Under the pieces are notes generated by a model. It made no database searches, was not told the origin of the DNA, and was given only the letters and a program-made list of their open reading frames with translations. A stretch of DNA of 55,853 nt, from positions 1 to 55,853 of the forward strand of contig QTVU01000017.1 of assembly GCA_003460745.1 (NCBI GenBank), given 5' to 3'. Both the position numbers and the translations under genes were made by a program. This document shows, in pieces, positions 44,421 through 52,744 of this stretch. How positions within the stretch are numbered: position 1 is the stretch's first letter; the number at the start of each line of letters is the position of its first letter. This DNA is from Firmicutes bacterium AM55-24TS (GTDB lineage: Bacteria > Bacillota > Clostridia > UBA1381).

Positions 44421-47024
44421 TTATTCTATAAGTCCGTATTTTATTTTAATTCTCTCAAGCTTTTCGAGCATAGGCTCTGCGGCAAAAAAGAGAAAAAACA
44501 CTGTTGATACTGCGTGAATAAAATCAAACGGCATTCCCATTACGTATGATGACAGCACCATATTTATATTTATATTCGACTGCCACATTATAACAGACGC
44601 AGGATTCATTATTCCTCCGTATATAACAAATGTTGCTACAAAACCAAACACGCACATATCTGTTTTTGTCTTGCGTAAAATGCCTTTTTGAAACATTATT
44701 CCCGCCAAGAAACCTATAATTCCGAATGAAAACATTTGCCACGGTGTCCAAGGTCCTTGTCCGAAAAAGAAATTCGATACAAATGCCGTAATTGCTCCGA
44801 CAAGAAATCCTGTTTCACCGCCGAATGCCACACCCGAAATTATCACTATTGCCGCAACAGGCTTGAACTGCGGCAGCATAAAAAACGCAGTACGTCCCGC
44901 TACGCCTATTGCACACAATGCACTTATTATAACCAATTCCCTTGCTTTAGGTTTGCGGTTTTCAAACGCAAATCCCAAAGGAATCATCGTTTCCAATATA
45001 ATAAGCAAGCTTATAAAATAATATTTTTTATCGCCGAGATAATATATCCCGATAAAAATTGTAAGCGGAATAAGAAATAATATTAACAATGTTGCTATTT
45101 TTGTTCTTTTTGATATTTTTCTTTTGCTCTTTTCGTTCTGTATTAATTCTTTTCCGAGTTTTTTTCGCGGTATTAAATTAAACATTGCTACGGCAATAAA
45201 TAATATACTTATAGTTTGTGCAACATAGTTCTTCCAATTATCGTAACGTCCGCAAAACAGGCATTGTGTCATCACAAATAAAATTACAAATACTATCCCT
45301 AATACAACATTGTGTACATTAAGTTTTTTATACTCTTTTTTGCCCTGCTTTATAACCGTTTTTTTTGGCAGTATATAATTCAGTTCATCATTCGTTTCAG
45401 TTAAATCTTCTGCTTCACCCCCCAATGCTCTTATTATGTCTTTGTCTAATACAGCATTTTCGATTATACCGTCAGCCATACGTTTTGCCGAAGTGGTATA
45501 AAAATTATTTTCCGTAAAGAACTTCCTCGGAGGAGCTTCACTGACAATCTTACCGTCAAAAAACATCGCACATATATCAGCATATTCAGCACAAAATTCT
45601 ATGTCATGTGTTACCATTAACACAGTCATACCGTTATTTTGCAAACTTTTGAGTATCGTTGCAAGTTTTCGTTTAAAACAAGCGTCAAGTCCCTTTGTCG
45701 GTTCATCAAGCACCAACAAATCAGGTTTTCTCAAAAGCATTTTTGCAAGTGCCACTCTCTGCTGTTCACCACCTGACAAATCGTAAGGGTGATTTTCAAG
45801 CAGATTATCAAGTTCACAAAGTTTTATTACATACTCAATCTCATTTTTCCTTTTTTCTTTTTCCACATCAAATACCGCGTCATACAATTCCTCAAGTACA
45901 CTCTTTTTCAAAAATAAGCTCTGTGGATTTTGTGGCATCACAGCCACTTTGGTATCATCGTTTATAAACACCTTACCTCTATACGGCTTATTAATCTTTG
46001 AAATAACAGACAACGCAGTACTCTTTCCGACACCGTTACCGCCTACTATCGCATAAAATTCATTTTTGTGAACTTTAAATGACAAGCCTTTTAAAATATC
46101 ATCCGAATTTTTCTCATATCTAAACCATACATCTTTTAATTCTAAAATCGGTTCGGTATTAATTCTGTTTTTTTCCGACTTGAATTCAAAATGCTCGTTA
46201 ATCTGTTGTTTTTCCAACCATTTATGACCGTCACGAATTGTTATAGGGCAATTACCCGAATTATTTCCCAAGGAATAATATATTTTTGTCGGTGTGGGTA
46301 ATGCTGCAAACATACTGTTTTGCTTTAATTCCTCACCTATTTTATACGGTGTGTTTTCGGCTGTAATCTTGCCGTCTTCCATAACCACAACCTTATCGGA
46401 TAAAGGAAATACTTCGCTCAAATTGTGTTCACTCAATATTATCGTCACGCCAAGTTCTGTATTAATCCTCTCAAGCATTGTAAAAAAGTCATGTGCCGAT
46501 ATTGGGTCTAATTGAGTTGACGGCTCGTCAAGCAGCAACAATGTCGGATTCATTACCATAACCGACGCTAAATTGAGAATTTGTTTTTGTCCGCCCGACA
46601 GATTGGCTACATTTTCGTAAAACCAATTTTGTATTCCGAAAAATGACGCCATCTCCGCGGCTTTCGATCGAATTTCAGCCGAATTAATACCCAAACTTTC
46701 CAATCCGAATACAAGTTCGTGCCAAACCTTATCCGTAACAATTTGATTATCAGGATTTTGCATTACAAATCCGATATTTTCGGCTTGCTCTCTGTCCGAC
46801 AAATCATATATACTTTTTCCGTTAAAGTATATTTCCCCACTTGTTTTACCGTGCGGTGTTAAAATCGGTTTTAAATGTCGTAGAAGTGTCGATTTTCCAC
46901 ATCCGGATTTACCGCAAATCGTCACAAATTCACCTTGATTTATCGTTAAATTTATATCGTTCAATGCCGTTTTTTCGCTATTGGGATATGAAAATATTAA
47001 ATTTTTGATTTTAATTTTCTCCAC
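44421..47024 (-). CDS. fused ECF transporter: two ATPase domains plus membrane S-like component
   Basis: About 867 residues. The first ABC ATPase (about 1-230) has Walker A GKSGCGKST, signature LSGGQKQ and LLLLDEPST. The second (about 285-510) has GGNGVGKST, LSGGEQQRVALAK and LLVLDEPTKG. The remainder (about 570-860) is membrane-embedded: about four helices, then a six-helix part (RELVIISALCAIGVAGRTAF to LLFF-like end, with PWTPWQMFSFGIIGFLAGI) resembling ECF S components. EcfA, EcfA' and S are therefore one chain. A GTG start at 47024 is preferred: the upstream ATG GGA GGA is the ribosome site itself. It overlaps ecfT by 28 bases. The riboswitch implies cobalamin as substrate. Confidence 0.85.
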   Translation of the reverse strand: MEKIKIKNLIFSYPNSEKTALNDINLTINQGEFVTICGKSGCGKSTLLRHLKPILTPHGKTSGEIYFNGKSIYDLSDREQAENIGFVMQNPDNQIVTDKVWHELVFGLESLGINSAEIRSKAAEMASFFGIQNWFYENVANLSGGQKQILNLASVMVMNPTLLLLDEPSTQLDPISAHDFFTMLERINTELGVTIILSEHNLSEVFPLSDKVVVMEDGKITAENTPYKIGEELKQNSMFAALPTPTKIYYSLGNNSGNCPITIRDGHKWLEKQQINEHFEFKSEKNRINTEPILELKDVWFRYEKNSDDILKGLSFKVHKNEFYAIVGGNGVGKSTALSVISKINKPYRGKVFINDDTKVAVMPQNPQSLFLKKSVLEELYDAVFDVEKEKRKNEIEYVIKLCELDNLLENHPYDLSGGEQQRVALAKMLLRKPDLLVLDEPTKGLDACFKRKLATILKSLQNNGMTVLMVTHDIEFCAEYADICAMFFDGKIVSEAPPRKFFTENNFYTTSAKRMADGIIENAVLDKDIIRALGGEAEDLTETNDELNYILPKKTVIKQGKKEYKKLNVHNVVLGIVFVILFVMTQCLFCGRYDNWKNYVAQTISILFIAVAMFNLIPRKKLGKELIQNEKSKRKISKRTKIATLLILFLIPLTIFIGIYYLGDKKYYFISLLIILETMIPLGFAFENRKPKARELVIISALCAIGVAGRTAFFMLPQFKPVAAIVIISGVAFGGETGFLVGAITAFVSNFFFGQGPWTPWQMFSFGIIGFLAGIMFQKGILRKTKTDMCVFGFVATFVIYGGIMNPASVIMWQSNININMVLSSYVMGMPFDFIHAVSTVFFLFFAAEPMLEKLERIKIKYGLIE

Positions 47025-47881
47025 TTTAATTCCTCCCATATCTCAATAATTATCGGCATTATACAAATCATAATATACGATATAAAAATGCTTGTGCTGT
47101 AAAACGACATATCCGTACCACGCATAGACGGAAAATATCTGTAATTAATTTTCCCAAGCAAAACACCTATCAAAAAATATGTAATCGTAACCGCCAAATA
47201 AATTAAAGCAGTTACATCTCTTTTGTCAAATACATAATTTGAGTAAGCCGTTCTGCCTGTCAAACCGTAACCGCGACTTTTCATACTGTCGGAAGTATCT
47301 ATTGCATTTTCCAAACTCCATGTTATAACCGCCGACAAAATTCTTATGCTGTTTTTAACTCTTGCAAATACAGACCCCTCTGATGAATCTCTCCCCATAC
47401 TTTTCTGTGCATTTGAAACTTCTTGTACCTGTTCTTTAAATTTCGGAACAAATCTGAATGTCATAGACAATATCAGCGAAAGTGACGGAATTATTCGTCC
47501 AAAAAGATAGATAAACTTATCACTTGTCATAATTTTATTAAAACAAGAAAACCAACAAATGACCGTTGCAACCATACTTGCCGCGACAATTCCGTATAGT
47601 ATGGATTCCAACGTCAACGGATTTCCGCTCGGTAAATATGCAATTACAGTTACACCCTCGTGATTGAACGCAGGATTTATCAGTGCTGAAATCAACATAA
47701 GCGGTAATAACATCGCAATAAATTTCATCGTTTTTTTACCGTTTAAAATTATCGAATACATCACACTGCACAAAAGCGATGTCACAAGGCATATAGGATG
47801 TACGAATATCATTGAAAACACAATTACGGCTGTAAAATATATGAAATTAATCAACGGATGATATTTTGCAAATTCATTCAT
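46997..47881 (-). CDS. ecfT: ECF transporter transmembrane component EcfT
   Basis: 294 residues with five to six predicted helices. EcfT couples the ATPases to the substrate-binding S component. The coupling-helix signatures are present: AQKSMGRDS (first Ala-Arg-Gly-type helix region) and DSMKSRGYGLTGRT (second, SMKSRGYG). The start NEFAKYHPLINFIYFTAVI is typical (HP...NF). Its end overlaps the start of the fused ATPase/S gene, and it follows the DUF4430 gene by 15 bases. Confidence 0.9.
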   Translation of the reverse strand: MNEFAKYHPLINFIYFTAVIVFSMIFVHPICLVTSLLCSVMYSIILNGKKTMKFIAMLLPLMLISALINPAFNHEGVTVIAYLPSGNPLTLESILYGIVAASMVATVICWFSCFNKIMTSDKFIYLFGRIIPSLSLILSMTFRFVPKFKEQVQEVSNAQKSMGRDSSEGSVFARVKNSIRILSAVITWSLENAIDTSDSMKSRGYGLTGRTAYSNYVFDKRDVTALIYLAVTITYFLIGVLLGKINYRYFPSMRGTDMSFYSTSIFISYIMICIMPIIIEIWEELKWRKLKSKI

Positions 47882-47896
47882 TATCTGTCTTATCTC

Positions 47897-48784
47897 CTAT
47901 TCTCCGCCTGCTGCGGAATATCCGCCGACATCTATTCCTAAGTTGCAAGTATATACCCATTCGACTTTATCGCCTTGTTTCAGCTGGTAACGCGAACAGC
48001 CGTAATTGGGGAACCAGTCATTTACTTTATACATCCACCCCGATAATTCACCGCAGTCAAACTCATACAAATTGCCTATTCCCTCTATATATGCACTGTT
48101 ATACATAGGAGTATTTTCAAATTCCATATGTATTTTGCTGTTTTTCATTTCGCGTTGCAATAGGTCAAATACACTTTCGCCGTCATAAAATTCAACTGTC
48201 TGTTCTTTAAATATAACTCCGTCCGACGGCACTAATTCCCACTTTTCTTTATCAAGCCACGACATATTGTCGAGTATCGTATCACATCGTACCGCCAACG
48301 TGCACGTCAGTTCTTTGCTCTCTATTACTGCATCTTGCGGTTCGACAGGTACAGGTTTTCCCTCAGGTACAGGTTCTGTTTTATATTCGTCTGTCCCTGT
48401 TGTTTCGTCAATATTCATTCCGTTGTTTTCGGAATATTCCAAATCGGGAGTATATATTTCTTCGTATGGTTCCCCTGCAATTTCTTCGGCTAATTCTATT
48501 TTTTCCTCTGCCGTTATTGGTTTGTCGGCTGTAGGCTTGTTTTGAATTTTTTCTAAGTTTTCGGCCGTCGGAGATGATGAGGGCGAAATTGTTGGTTCTA
48601 CAGTCGATGTAGGACTTTCATCATTGTCATATACTTCATCAATTATAGCTTTTTCTGTTGCTTTCGGCGTCGGCTCAACATTCCAACCGCGCAGTGACGG
48701 TGCATCTCCGCCCCACCAAAACGCAAATACCAATACAACAATAATTATACTTCCTATAATTATGTGTCTTTTATATTTTTTCAT
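47897..48784 (-). CDS. membrane-tethered DUF4430 (transcobalamin C-domain-like) protein
   Basis: 295 residues. An N-terminal anchor helix (about 7-25, IIIGSIIIVVLVFAFWW) is not followed by a lipobox. A long Pro/Thr/Glu-rich stalk (about 35-160) leads to a DUF4430 domain (about 165-290) with CTLAVRCDTILDN, EFYDGESVFDLLQREM, LYEFDCGELSGWMYKVNDWF and LKQGDKVEWVYT. In Pfam/InterPro this domain is the transcobalamin-like C-terminal fold, which in animal intrinsic factor and transcobalamin covers bound cobalamin. The gene directly follows one for an alpha-barrel protein like the other half of those carriers. Binding of cobalamin is inferred. Confidence 0.8.
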   Translation of the reverse strand: MKKYKRHIIIGSIIIVVLVFAFWWGGDAPSLRGWNVEPTPKATEKAIIDEVYDNDESPTSTVEPTISPSSSPTAENLEKIQNKPTADKPITAEEKIELAEEIAGEPYEEIYTPDLEYSENNGMNIDETTGTDEYKTEPVPEGKPVPVEPQDAVIESKELTCTLAVRCDTILDNMSWLDKEKWELVPSDGVIFKEQTVEFYDGESVFDLLQREMKNSKIHMEFENTPMYNSAYIEGIGNLYEFDCGELSGWMYKVNDWFPNYGCSRYQLKQGDKVEWVYTCNLGIDVGGYSAAGGE

Positions 48785-48804
48785 TCAATATCTCCTGAAA
48801 ATTA

Positions 48805-49851
48805 TTACTTTCTAAGCAAAATCAAATTCATCATTACAAACTGTAAACTGTTTTTTATCACATTAATTTCATTTTGTGATATATTTCTGACATCACTCAT
48901 ATCATAAAGCGAATTATCGCCGTTCATAAATCGTTTTAGCGACACCAAACTGTAAAAACATTGTTCTGTTGCCATTTGATTTGAACCGTCACCGTCGTAT
49001 GTATGTTTAAAACCGTCGCCTATTGTATAGTACGACATTAAATTATCCGCTAAATTCTTGCCGTTCTTTTCAAAGCGTTCATCAAAAGGCGATATTCCGA
49101 GTTCACAAAGTGCAACAATGACTTGTGCGCAGCTTTCGGAATTTTCCGTACCCCAACTTGAATATCCTCCGTTTTCATTTTGACTTGCCGATAAAAAAGA
49201 AATTGCCTTGTTCACACAATTTGACACTTCGGAATTATCCGTATAATTTGAAAGTGCTTGCAGAGCCATTGCCGTAACATCAACATCACTCTCTCCACTG
49301 CCCAAAAGTGACCATCCACCGTCATCAAGCTGACTGTTTATAATCTTTTCAACATACATTTCTCTTGTTGCATGAATTTGTGCATCGGCATTGTACGGCA
49401 TATCATACTGTCCGCAGTCAAGTGCAATCAATGCCCATATTGCACCGTTTATACCTTGCCAAGTAGTTTTTTCAAAATCTCCTAAAGGAAGTAATAAATT
49501 ATATCCACCGACATTTTGAGGGTCTTTTCCGATTGATGTGAGTGCAGTTATAACTCTTGAATATTCGGTATATTTTTTGTTATGCAATACACCGCCACAT
49601 TCTTTTACATAATTGACAACATTGTTGTAATAATTCTCATAATAGCCGACAGGTATATCACCGGTATTTCTGCTCAGTCCTGTTATCAGCCACTCACCGC
49701 CTATCGATGATACGGTAGGAGTTTGCGAATTATCATATAAATATTTTTCCGTATCACTTATGACGCTGTTTATATCGTCAATACTTACCGCAAAAGCATT
49801 TGCAGATGAAATCAAAACAAACGATAAAATTAAAGATATTATTTTTTTCAT
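48805..49851 (-). CDS. secreted alpha-barrel protein (prenyltransferase/squalene-cyclase-repeat fold), intrinsic-factor N-domain-like
   Basis: 348 residues from the ATG at 49851 (GGAG 10 bases upstream). The signal peptide is MKKIISLILSFVLISSANAF. Repeats of the alpha/alpha barrel include SQLDDGGWSLLG, ESDVDVTAMALQALSNY, SASQNENGGYSSWGTENSE and CAQVIVALCELGI. DVDVTAMAL resembles the DxDDTA of terpene cyclases, but export, small size and context argue against a cyclase. The same barrel forms the N-terminal domain of intrinsic factor and transcobalamin (SVDTAAMA at the matching place). It is the first gene after the cobalamin riboswitch and its terminator. I infer that it contacts cobalamin together with the DUF4430 protein encoded next. 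Confidence 0.82.
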   Translation of the reverse strand: MKKIISLILSFVLISSANAFAVSIDDINSVISDTEKYLYDNSQTPTVSSIGGEWLITGLSRNTGDIPVGYYENYYNNVVNYVKECGGVLHNKKYTEYSRVITALTSIGKDPQNVGGYNLLLPLGDFEKTTWQGINGAIWALIALDCGQYDMPYNADAQIHATREMYVEKIINSQLDDGGWSLLGSGESDVDVTAMALQALSNYTDNSEVSNCVNKAISFLSASQNENGGYSSWGTENSESCAQVIVALCELGISPFDERFEKNGKNLADNLMSYYTIGDGFKHTYDGDGSNQMATEQCFYSLVSLKRFMNGDNSLYDMSDVRNISQNEINVIKNSLQFVMMNLILLRK

Positions 49852-49880
49852 TAATACGCTCCGTTTCTGTAAAATCAAAT

Positions 49881-49917
49881 AAAAAAAGCTGTGATAATTT
49901 TTTCAAATTATCACAGC
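49881..49917 (-). terminator. riboswitch-controlled intrinsic terminator
   Basis: A perfect 12-bp stem GCTGTGATAATT/AATTATCACAGC with a 6-base loop, then seven T residues on the minus strand, between the riboswitch and the first gene. Read-through would occur when cobalamin is scarce. Confidence 0.92.
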
Positions 49918-49984
49918 AGAGTTTTCCTGTGTATATCACATATCGGCACGCAAACAACACGCTTAATACATTTATATAAGCGTA

Positions 49985-50240
49985 CGATACTACTGCTCCT
50001 ATATTGACAACATCAATAAGTACGGAGCAGTATCAAAGCAGGTCTTCTGACTCGTATTATATAAAGCAAGCTTAACATTTTTATATTCGCCTTCTCAGTT
50101 TCCCAATGACTGACTTTCATCAAAAAATATAAAAACTTCAATACATACAGCGACTGTTATCGTTCGGGATTCTCACCCGATTCCCTTTTCACCGACTATA
50201 CCCATACAATATAGCCGACACTTTGTGTGATTATTCATTT
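49985..50240 (-). promoter_or_regulatory. cobalamin riboswitch
   Basis: The minus strand carries the conserved blocks of the B12 aptamer in order: AAAAGGGAATCGGGTGAGAA with TCCCGA (about 50165-50192), ACAGTCGCTGT, GATGAAAGTCAGTC, GGGAAACTGAGAAGGC (about 50087-50105) and, at the 3' side, GAGTCAGAAGACCTGC (about 50038-50053). A further hairpin with arms TACTGCTCC and GGAGCAGTA (49990-50033) follows, then the terminator at 49881-49917. The likely logic is that cobalamin binding promotes termination and so turns the uptake operon off. Confidence 0.93.
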
Positions 50241-50246
50241 TTTAGT

Positions 50247-50275
50247 ATTATATCATCAAAAATATGTACCGTCAA
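50247..50275 (-). promoter_or_regulatory. sigma-A promoter of the cobalamin-uptake operon
   Basis: TTGACG (50270-50275), a 17-base spacer and TATAAT (50247-50252). The predicted start near 50240 is just ahead of the aptamer. Confidence 0.82.
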
Positions 50276-50331
50276 TGTGCTATATTACTAAAGTTATACT
50301 TGACATTCACATATTTTATACCTTATAACAC

Positions 50332-50363
50332 AAAAAATGCGACACCTAAAAGCATCGCATTTT
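50332..50363 (-). terminator. intrinsic terminator of the aconitase gene
   Basis: Arms AAAATGCGA and TCGCATTTT; the minus strand ends with six T residues. Confidence 0.88.
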
Positions 50364-50371
50364 GAATTACA

Positions 50372-52303
50372 TTATGAATTTTGTTTTGTATAGTTAAGAA
50401 GTCCGCCTGCGTAAAGCATTTCTTTTTGACGGTCTGACAAATCTGCATTAACCTCAAAATCAAAGCCTTTTGTTACGTTTGTCACCTTAATAACTTTACC
50501 GTTGGCAATTTGCTTACCGATATTTTCAATCTTCAATTCGTCCATTTGGTCAATCTTATCGTAATCCGATTCATTTGCAAATGTTAGCGGCACGATACCG
50601 GCATTAATAAGATTAGCCATATGAATTCTTGCAAATGACTTAACGATAACTGCCTTAACACCCAAATACAACGGTGCAAGTGCAGCGTGTTCTCTTGAAG
50701 AACCCTGTCCGTAGTTTGAACCGCCGACTATTATACTCTTACCAAGTTCAAGTGCTCTGTCGTGGAACTTTTCGTCACATACAGCGAAACAGAATTCCGA
50801 AATCTTAGGAATATTTGAACGCAACGGCAAAATCTTTGCACCGGCAGGCATAATATGGTCTGTTGTGATATTATCGCCGACCTTTAGCGAGCATTTTGCG
50901 TCTATTGTTTCAGCTAACGGCTCTGATACAGGGAAAGGCTTAATATTAGGACCTCTAAGCACTTCAATACTGTCCATATCCTTTTCATCTGCCGGAGGAA
51001 CTATCATATTATCGTTTATTGTGAACTTTTCAGGCAATGTTATATCAGCCGCGTCACCAAGTGTTCGTGGATCTGTAAATACACCTGTAAGAGCTGAAAT
51101 AGCAGCTGTTTCAGGTGATACAAGATAAATCTGACCGTCTTTTGTACCACTTCTGCCTTCAAAGTTTCTGTTAAACGTTCTTAGTGAAATACCCTTTGAA
51201 TTAGGTGACTGTCCCATACCTATACAAGGACCGCAAGCACTTTCCAGTATTCTTGCACCTGCGTCAATCATAATAGCCAAAGCACCGTTATTTGCAAGCA
51301 TATTCAAAACCTGCTTTGAACCCGGAGCGATTGCAAGAGAAACATCAGGATTAACAGTCTTACCTTTTAGAATATGTGCAACTTTCATCATATCAAGAAG
51401 TGATGAGTTTGTGCATGAACCGATACAAACTTGGTCAATCTTCATACCGCTAAGCTCGCTTACCGACTTAACATTATCAGGTGAATGAGGGCAAGCTGCA
51501 AGCGGTTCAAGTTTGCTAAGGTCTATATTAACTTCTTCGTCATATACAGCGTCTGCGTCTGCACATAGAGGTGTGTATGCCTCTTCTCTGCCTTGTGCTT
51601 TCAAGAATTCATGTGTTATTTCGTCTGATGGGAATATTGATGTTGTTGCACCAAGTTCCGCACCCATATTTGTAATAGTTGCTCTTTCGGGAACTGATAA
51701 AGTTTTAACACCTTCACCGCAGTATTCGATAACTTTGCCTACACCGCCCTTAACAGAAAGACGCTTTAGAACTTCCAAAATTACATCTTTTGCGGCAACC
51801 CACGGTTGAAGTTTGCCTGTAAGATTTACCTTAACGACTTTCGGGCAAGTAATGTAATATGTACCTCCGCCCATTGCAACAGCAACGTCCATACCGCCTG
51901 CGCCTATGGCAATCATTCCTATACCGCCGCCTGTCGGTGTATGGCTGTCCGAACCGATAAGTGTTTTACCCGGAATACCGAAACGCTCAAGATGTACTTG
52001 GTGACAAATACCGTTGCCCGGTCTTGAGAAGTAAATTCCGTGTTTTTTACAGACACTGCCGATAAATCTATGGTCATCAGCATTTTCAAAACCATTCTGC
52101 AATGTATTATGGTCAATATATGCAACAGAACGCTCTGTTTTTACTCTTGGCACACCCATAGCCTCAAACTCAAGATATGCCATTGTACCTGTTGCGTCCT
52201 GTGTAAGGGTCTGGTCAATTCTAATTCCGATTTCACTGCCTTTTACCATCTCACCTTCAACAAGATGTGCAGACAGTATTTTTTCTGTTAATGTTTGTCC
52301 CAT
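50372..52303 (-). CDS. aconitate hydratase
   Basis: 643 residues, the compact form common in Clostridia. It interconverts citrate and isocitrate through cis-aconitate using a [4Fe-4S] cluster; in anaerobes it feeds glutamate synthesis. Cluster cysteines are in IGSCTNSS (about residue 300) and ESACGPCIGMG (about 360). The substrate-binding His-Ser pair is seen in GSDSHTPTGGG. The swivelling C-terminal domain starts near 480 with VGDNITTDHIMPAG and carries GSNYGQGSSREHAALAP. Some homoaconitase-like enzymes share this size, so the exact substrate is not certain. GGAGG precedes the ATG. Confidence 0.92.
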   Translation of the reverse strand: MGQTLTEKILSAHLVEGEMVKGSEIGIRIDQTLTQDATGTMAYLEFEAMGVPRVKTERSVAYIDHNTLQNGFENADDHRFIGSVCKKHGIYFSRPGNGICHQVHLERFGIPGKTLIGSDSHTPTGGGIGMIAIGAGGMDVAVAMGGGTYYITCPKVVKVNLTGKLQPWVAAKDVILEVLKRLSVKGGVGKVIEYCGEGVKTLSVPERATITNMGAELGATTSIFPSDEITHEFLKAQGREEAYTPLCADADAVYDEEVNIDLSKLEPLAACPHSPDNVKSVSELSGMKIDQVCIGSCTNSSLLDMMKVAHILKGKTVNPDVSLAIAPGSKQVLNMLANNGALAIMIDAGARILESACGPCIGMGQSPNSKGISLRTFNRNFEGRSGTKDGQIYLVSPETAAISALTGVFTDPRTLGDAADITLPEKFTINDNMIVPPADEKDMDSIEVLRGPNIKPFPVSEPLAETIDAKCSLKVGDNITTDHIMPAGAKILPLRSNIPKISEFCFAVCDEKFHDRALELGKSIIVGGSNYGQGSSREHAALAPLYLGVKAVIVKSFARIHMANLINAGIVPLTFANESDYDKIDQMDELKIENIGKQIANGKVIKVTNVTKGFDFEVNADLSDRQKEMLYAGGLLNYTKQNS

Positions 52304-52337
52304 AACAACTTCCTCCGTAAACTCATTTTTCTATACT

Positions 52338-52367
52338 ATTTTAATACAAATCCTATGTATTTGTCAA
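52338..52367 (-). promoter_or_regulatory. sigma-A promoter of the aconitase gene
   Basis: TTGACA (52362-52367), an 18-base spacer and TAAAAT (52338-52343). Confidence 0.65.
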
Positions 52368-52422
52368 GTCATACACACCTTTTATTTAACACCGCATATT
52401 ATAAAGCGGAGGTGTTTTAGAT

Positions 52423-52725
52423 ATGACGGATATATGTTTTATTGCATTGTTTACTGTGTTTTGTACTATGGGAATATACTTCTTTGTAAAAGAAATTACA
52501 TCAATCCTTTTGAAAAACCATATTAAAACGAAAATTCTTCTTGAAGTACATAATTCCGATATTAATATTGAAGGTCAGATACGTTCGATTATTTCGGCAA
52601 ATCCCGAAAGTGATATATTGATAAGCGATAAAAGTGAGAATGACGAAATAGGTATGATTCTTCATAAAATGTCCGCTGATAATTCGTGTATAATTTTAGA
52701 CAACGTTAAAAGCTCCCAAAAATAA
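52423..52725 (+). CDS. small membrane-anchored protein of unknown function
   Basis: 100 residues. One N-terminal membrane helix (about 5-24: FIALFTVFCTMGIYFFV) is followed by a soluble domain of about 70 residues with alternating strands and helices (KILLEVHNSDINIEGQIRSI, ESDILISDKSENDEIGMIL). GCGGAGGTG lies 9 bases before the ATG, and a terminator follows directly, so it looks like a real single-gene unit. I do not recognise the family. Confidence 0.7.
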   Translation: MTDICFIALFTVFCTMGIYFFVKEITSILLKNHIKTKILLEVHNSDINIEGQIRSIISANPESDILISDKSENDEIGMILHKMSADNSCIILDNVKSSQK

Positions 52726-52742
52726 ATTTTGGGAGCTTTTTA
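52709..52742. terminator. bidirectional terminator between convergent genes
   Basis: AAAGCTCCCAAAA / TTTTGGGAGCTTT stem with T-runs on both strands, shared by the small membrane protein (plus) and the stomatin-like gene (minus). Confidence 0.93.
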
Positions 52743-52744
52743 AA

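Noticed and set aside
47025..47039. ATG start for the fused ECF gene
   Set aside because: ATG-GGA-GGA is the ribosome site of the GTG start at 47024; the first five codons lie outside the ATPase fold.
48805..49851. Terpene cyclase or prenyltransferase function
   Set aside because: The protein is secreted, about half the size of squalene-hopene cyclases, and first gene of a B12-riboswitch ECF operon.
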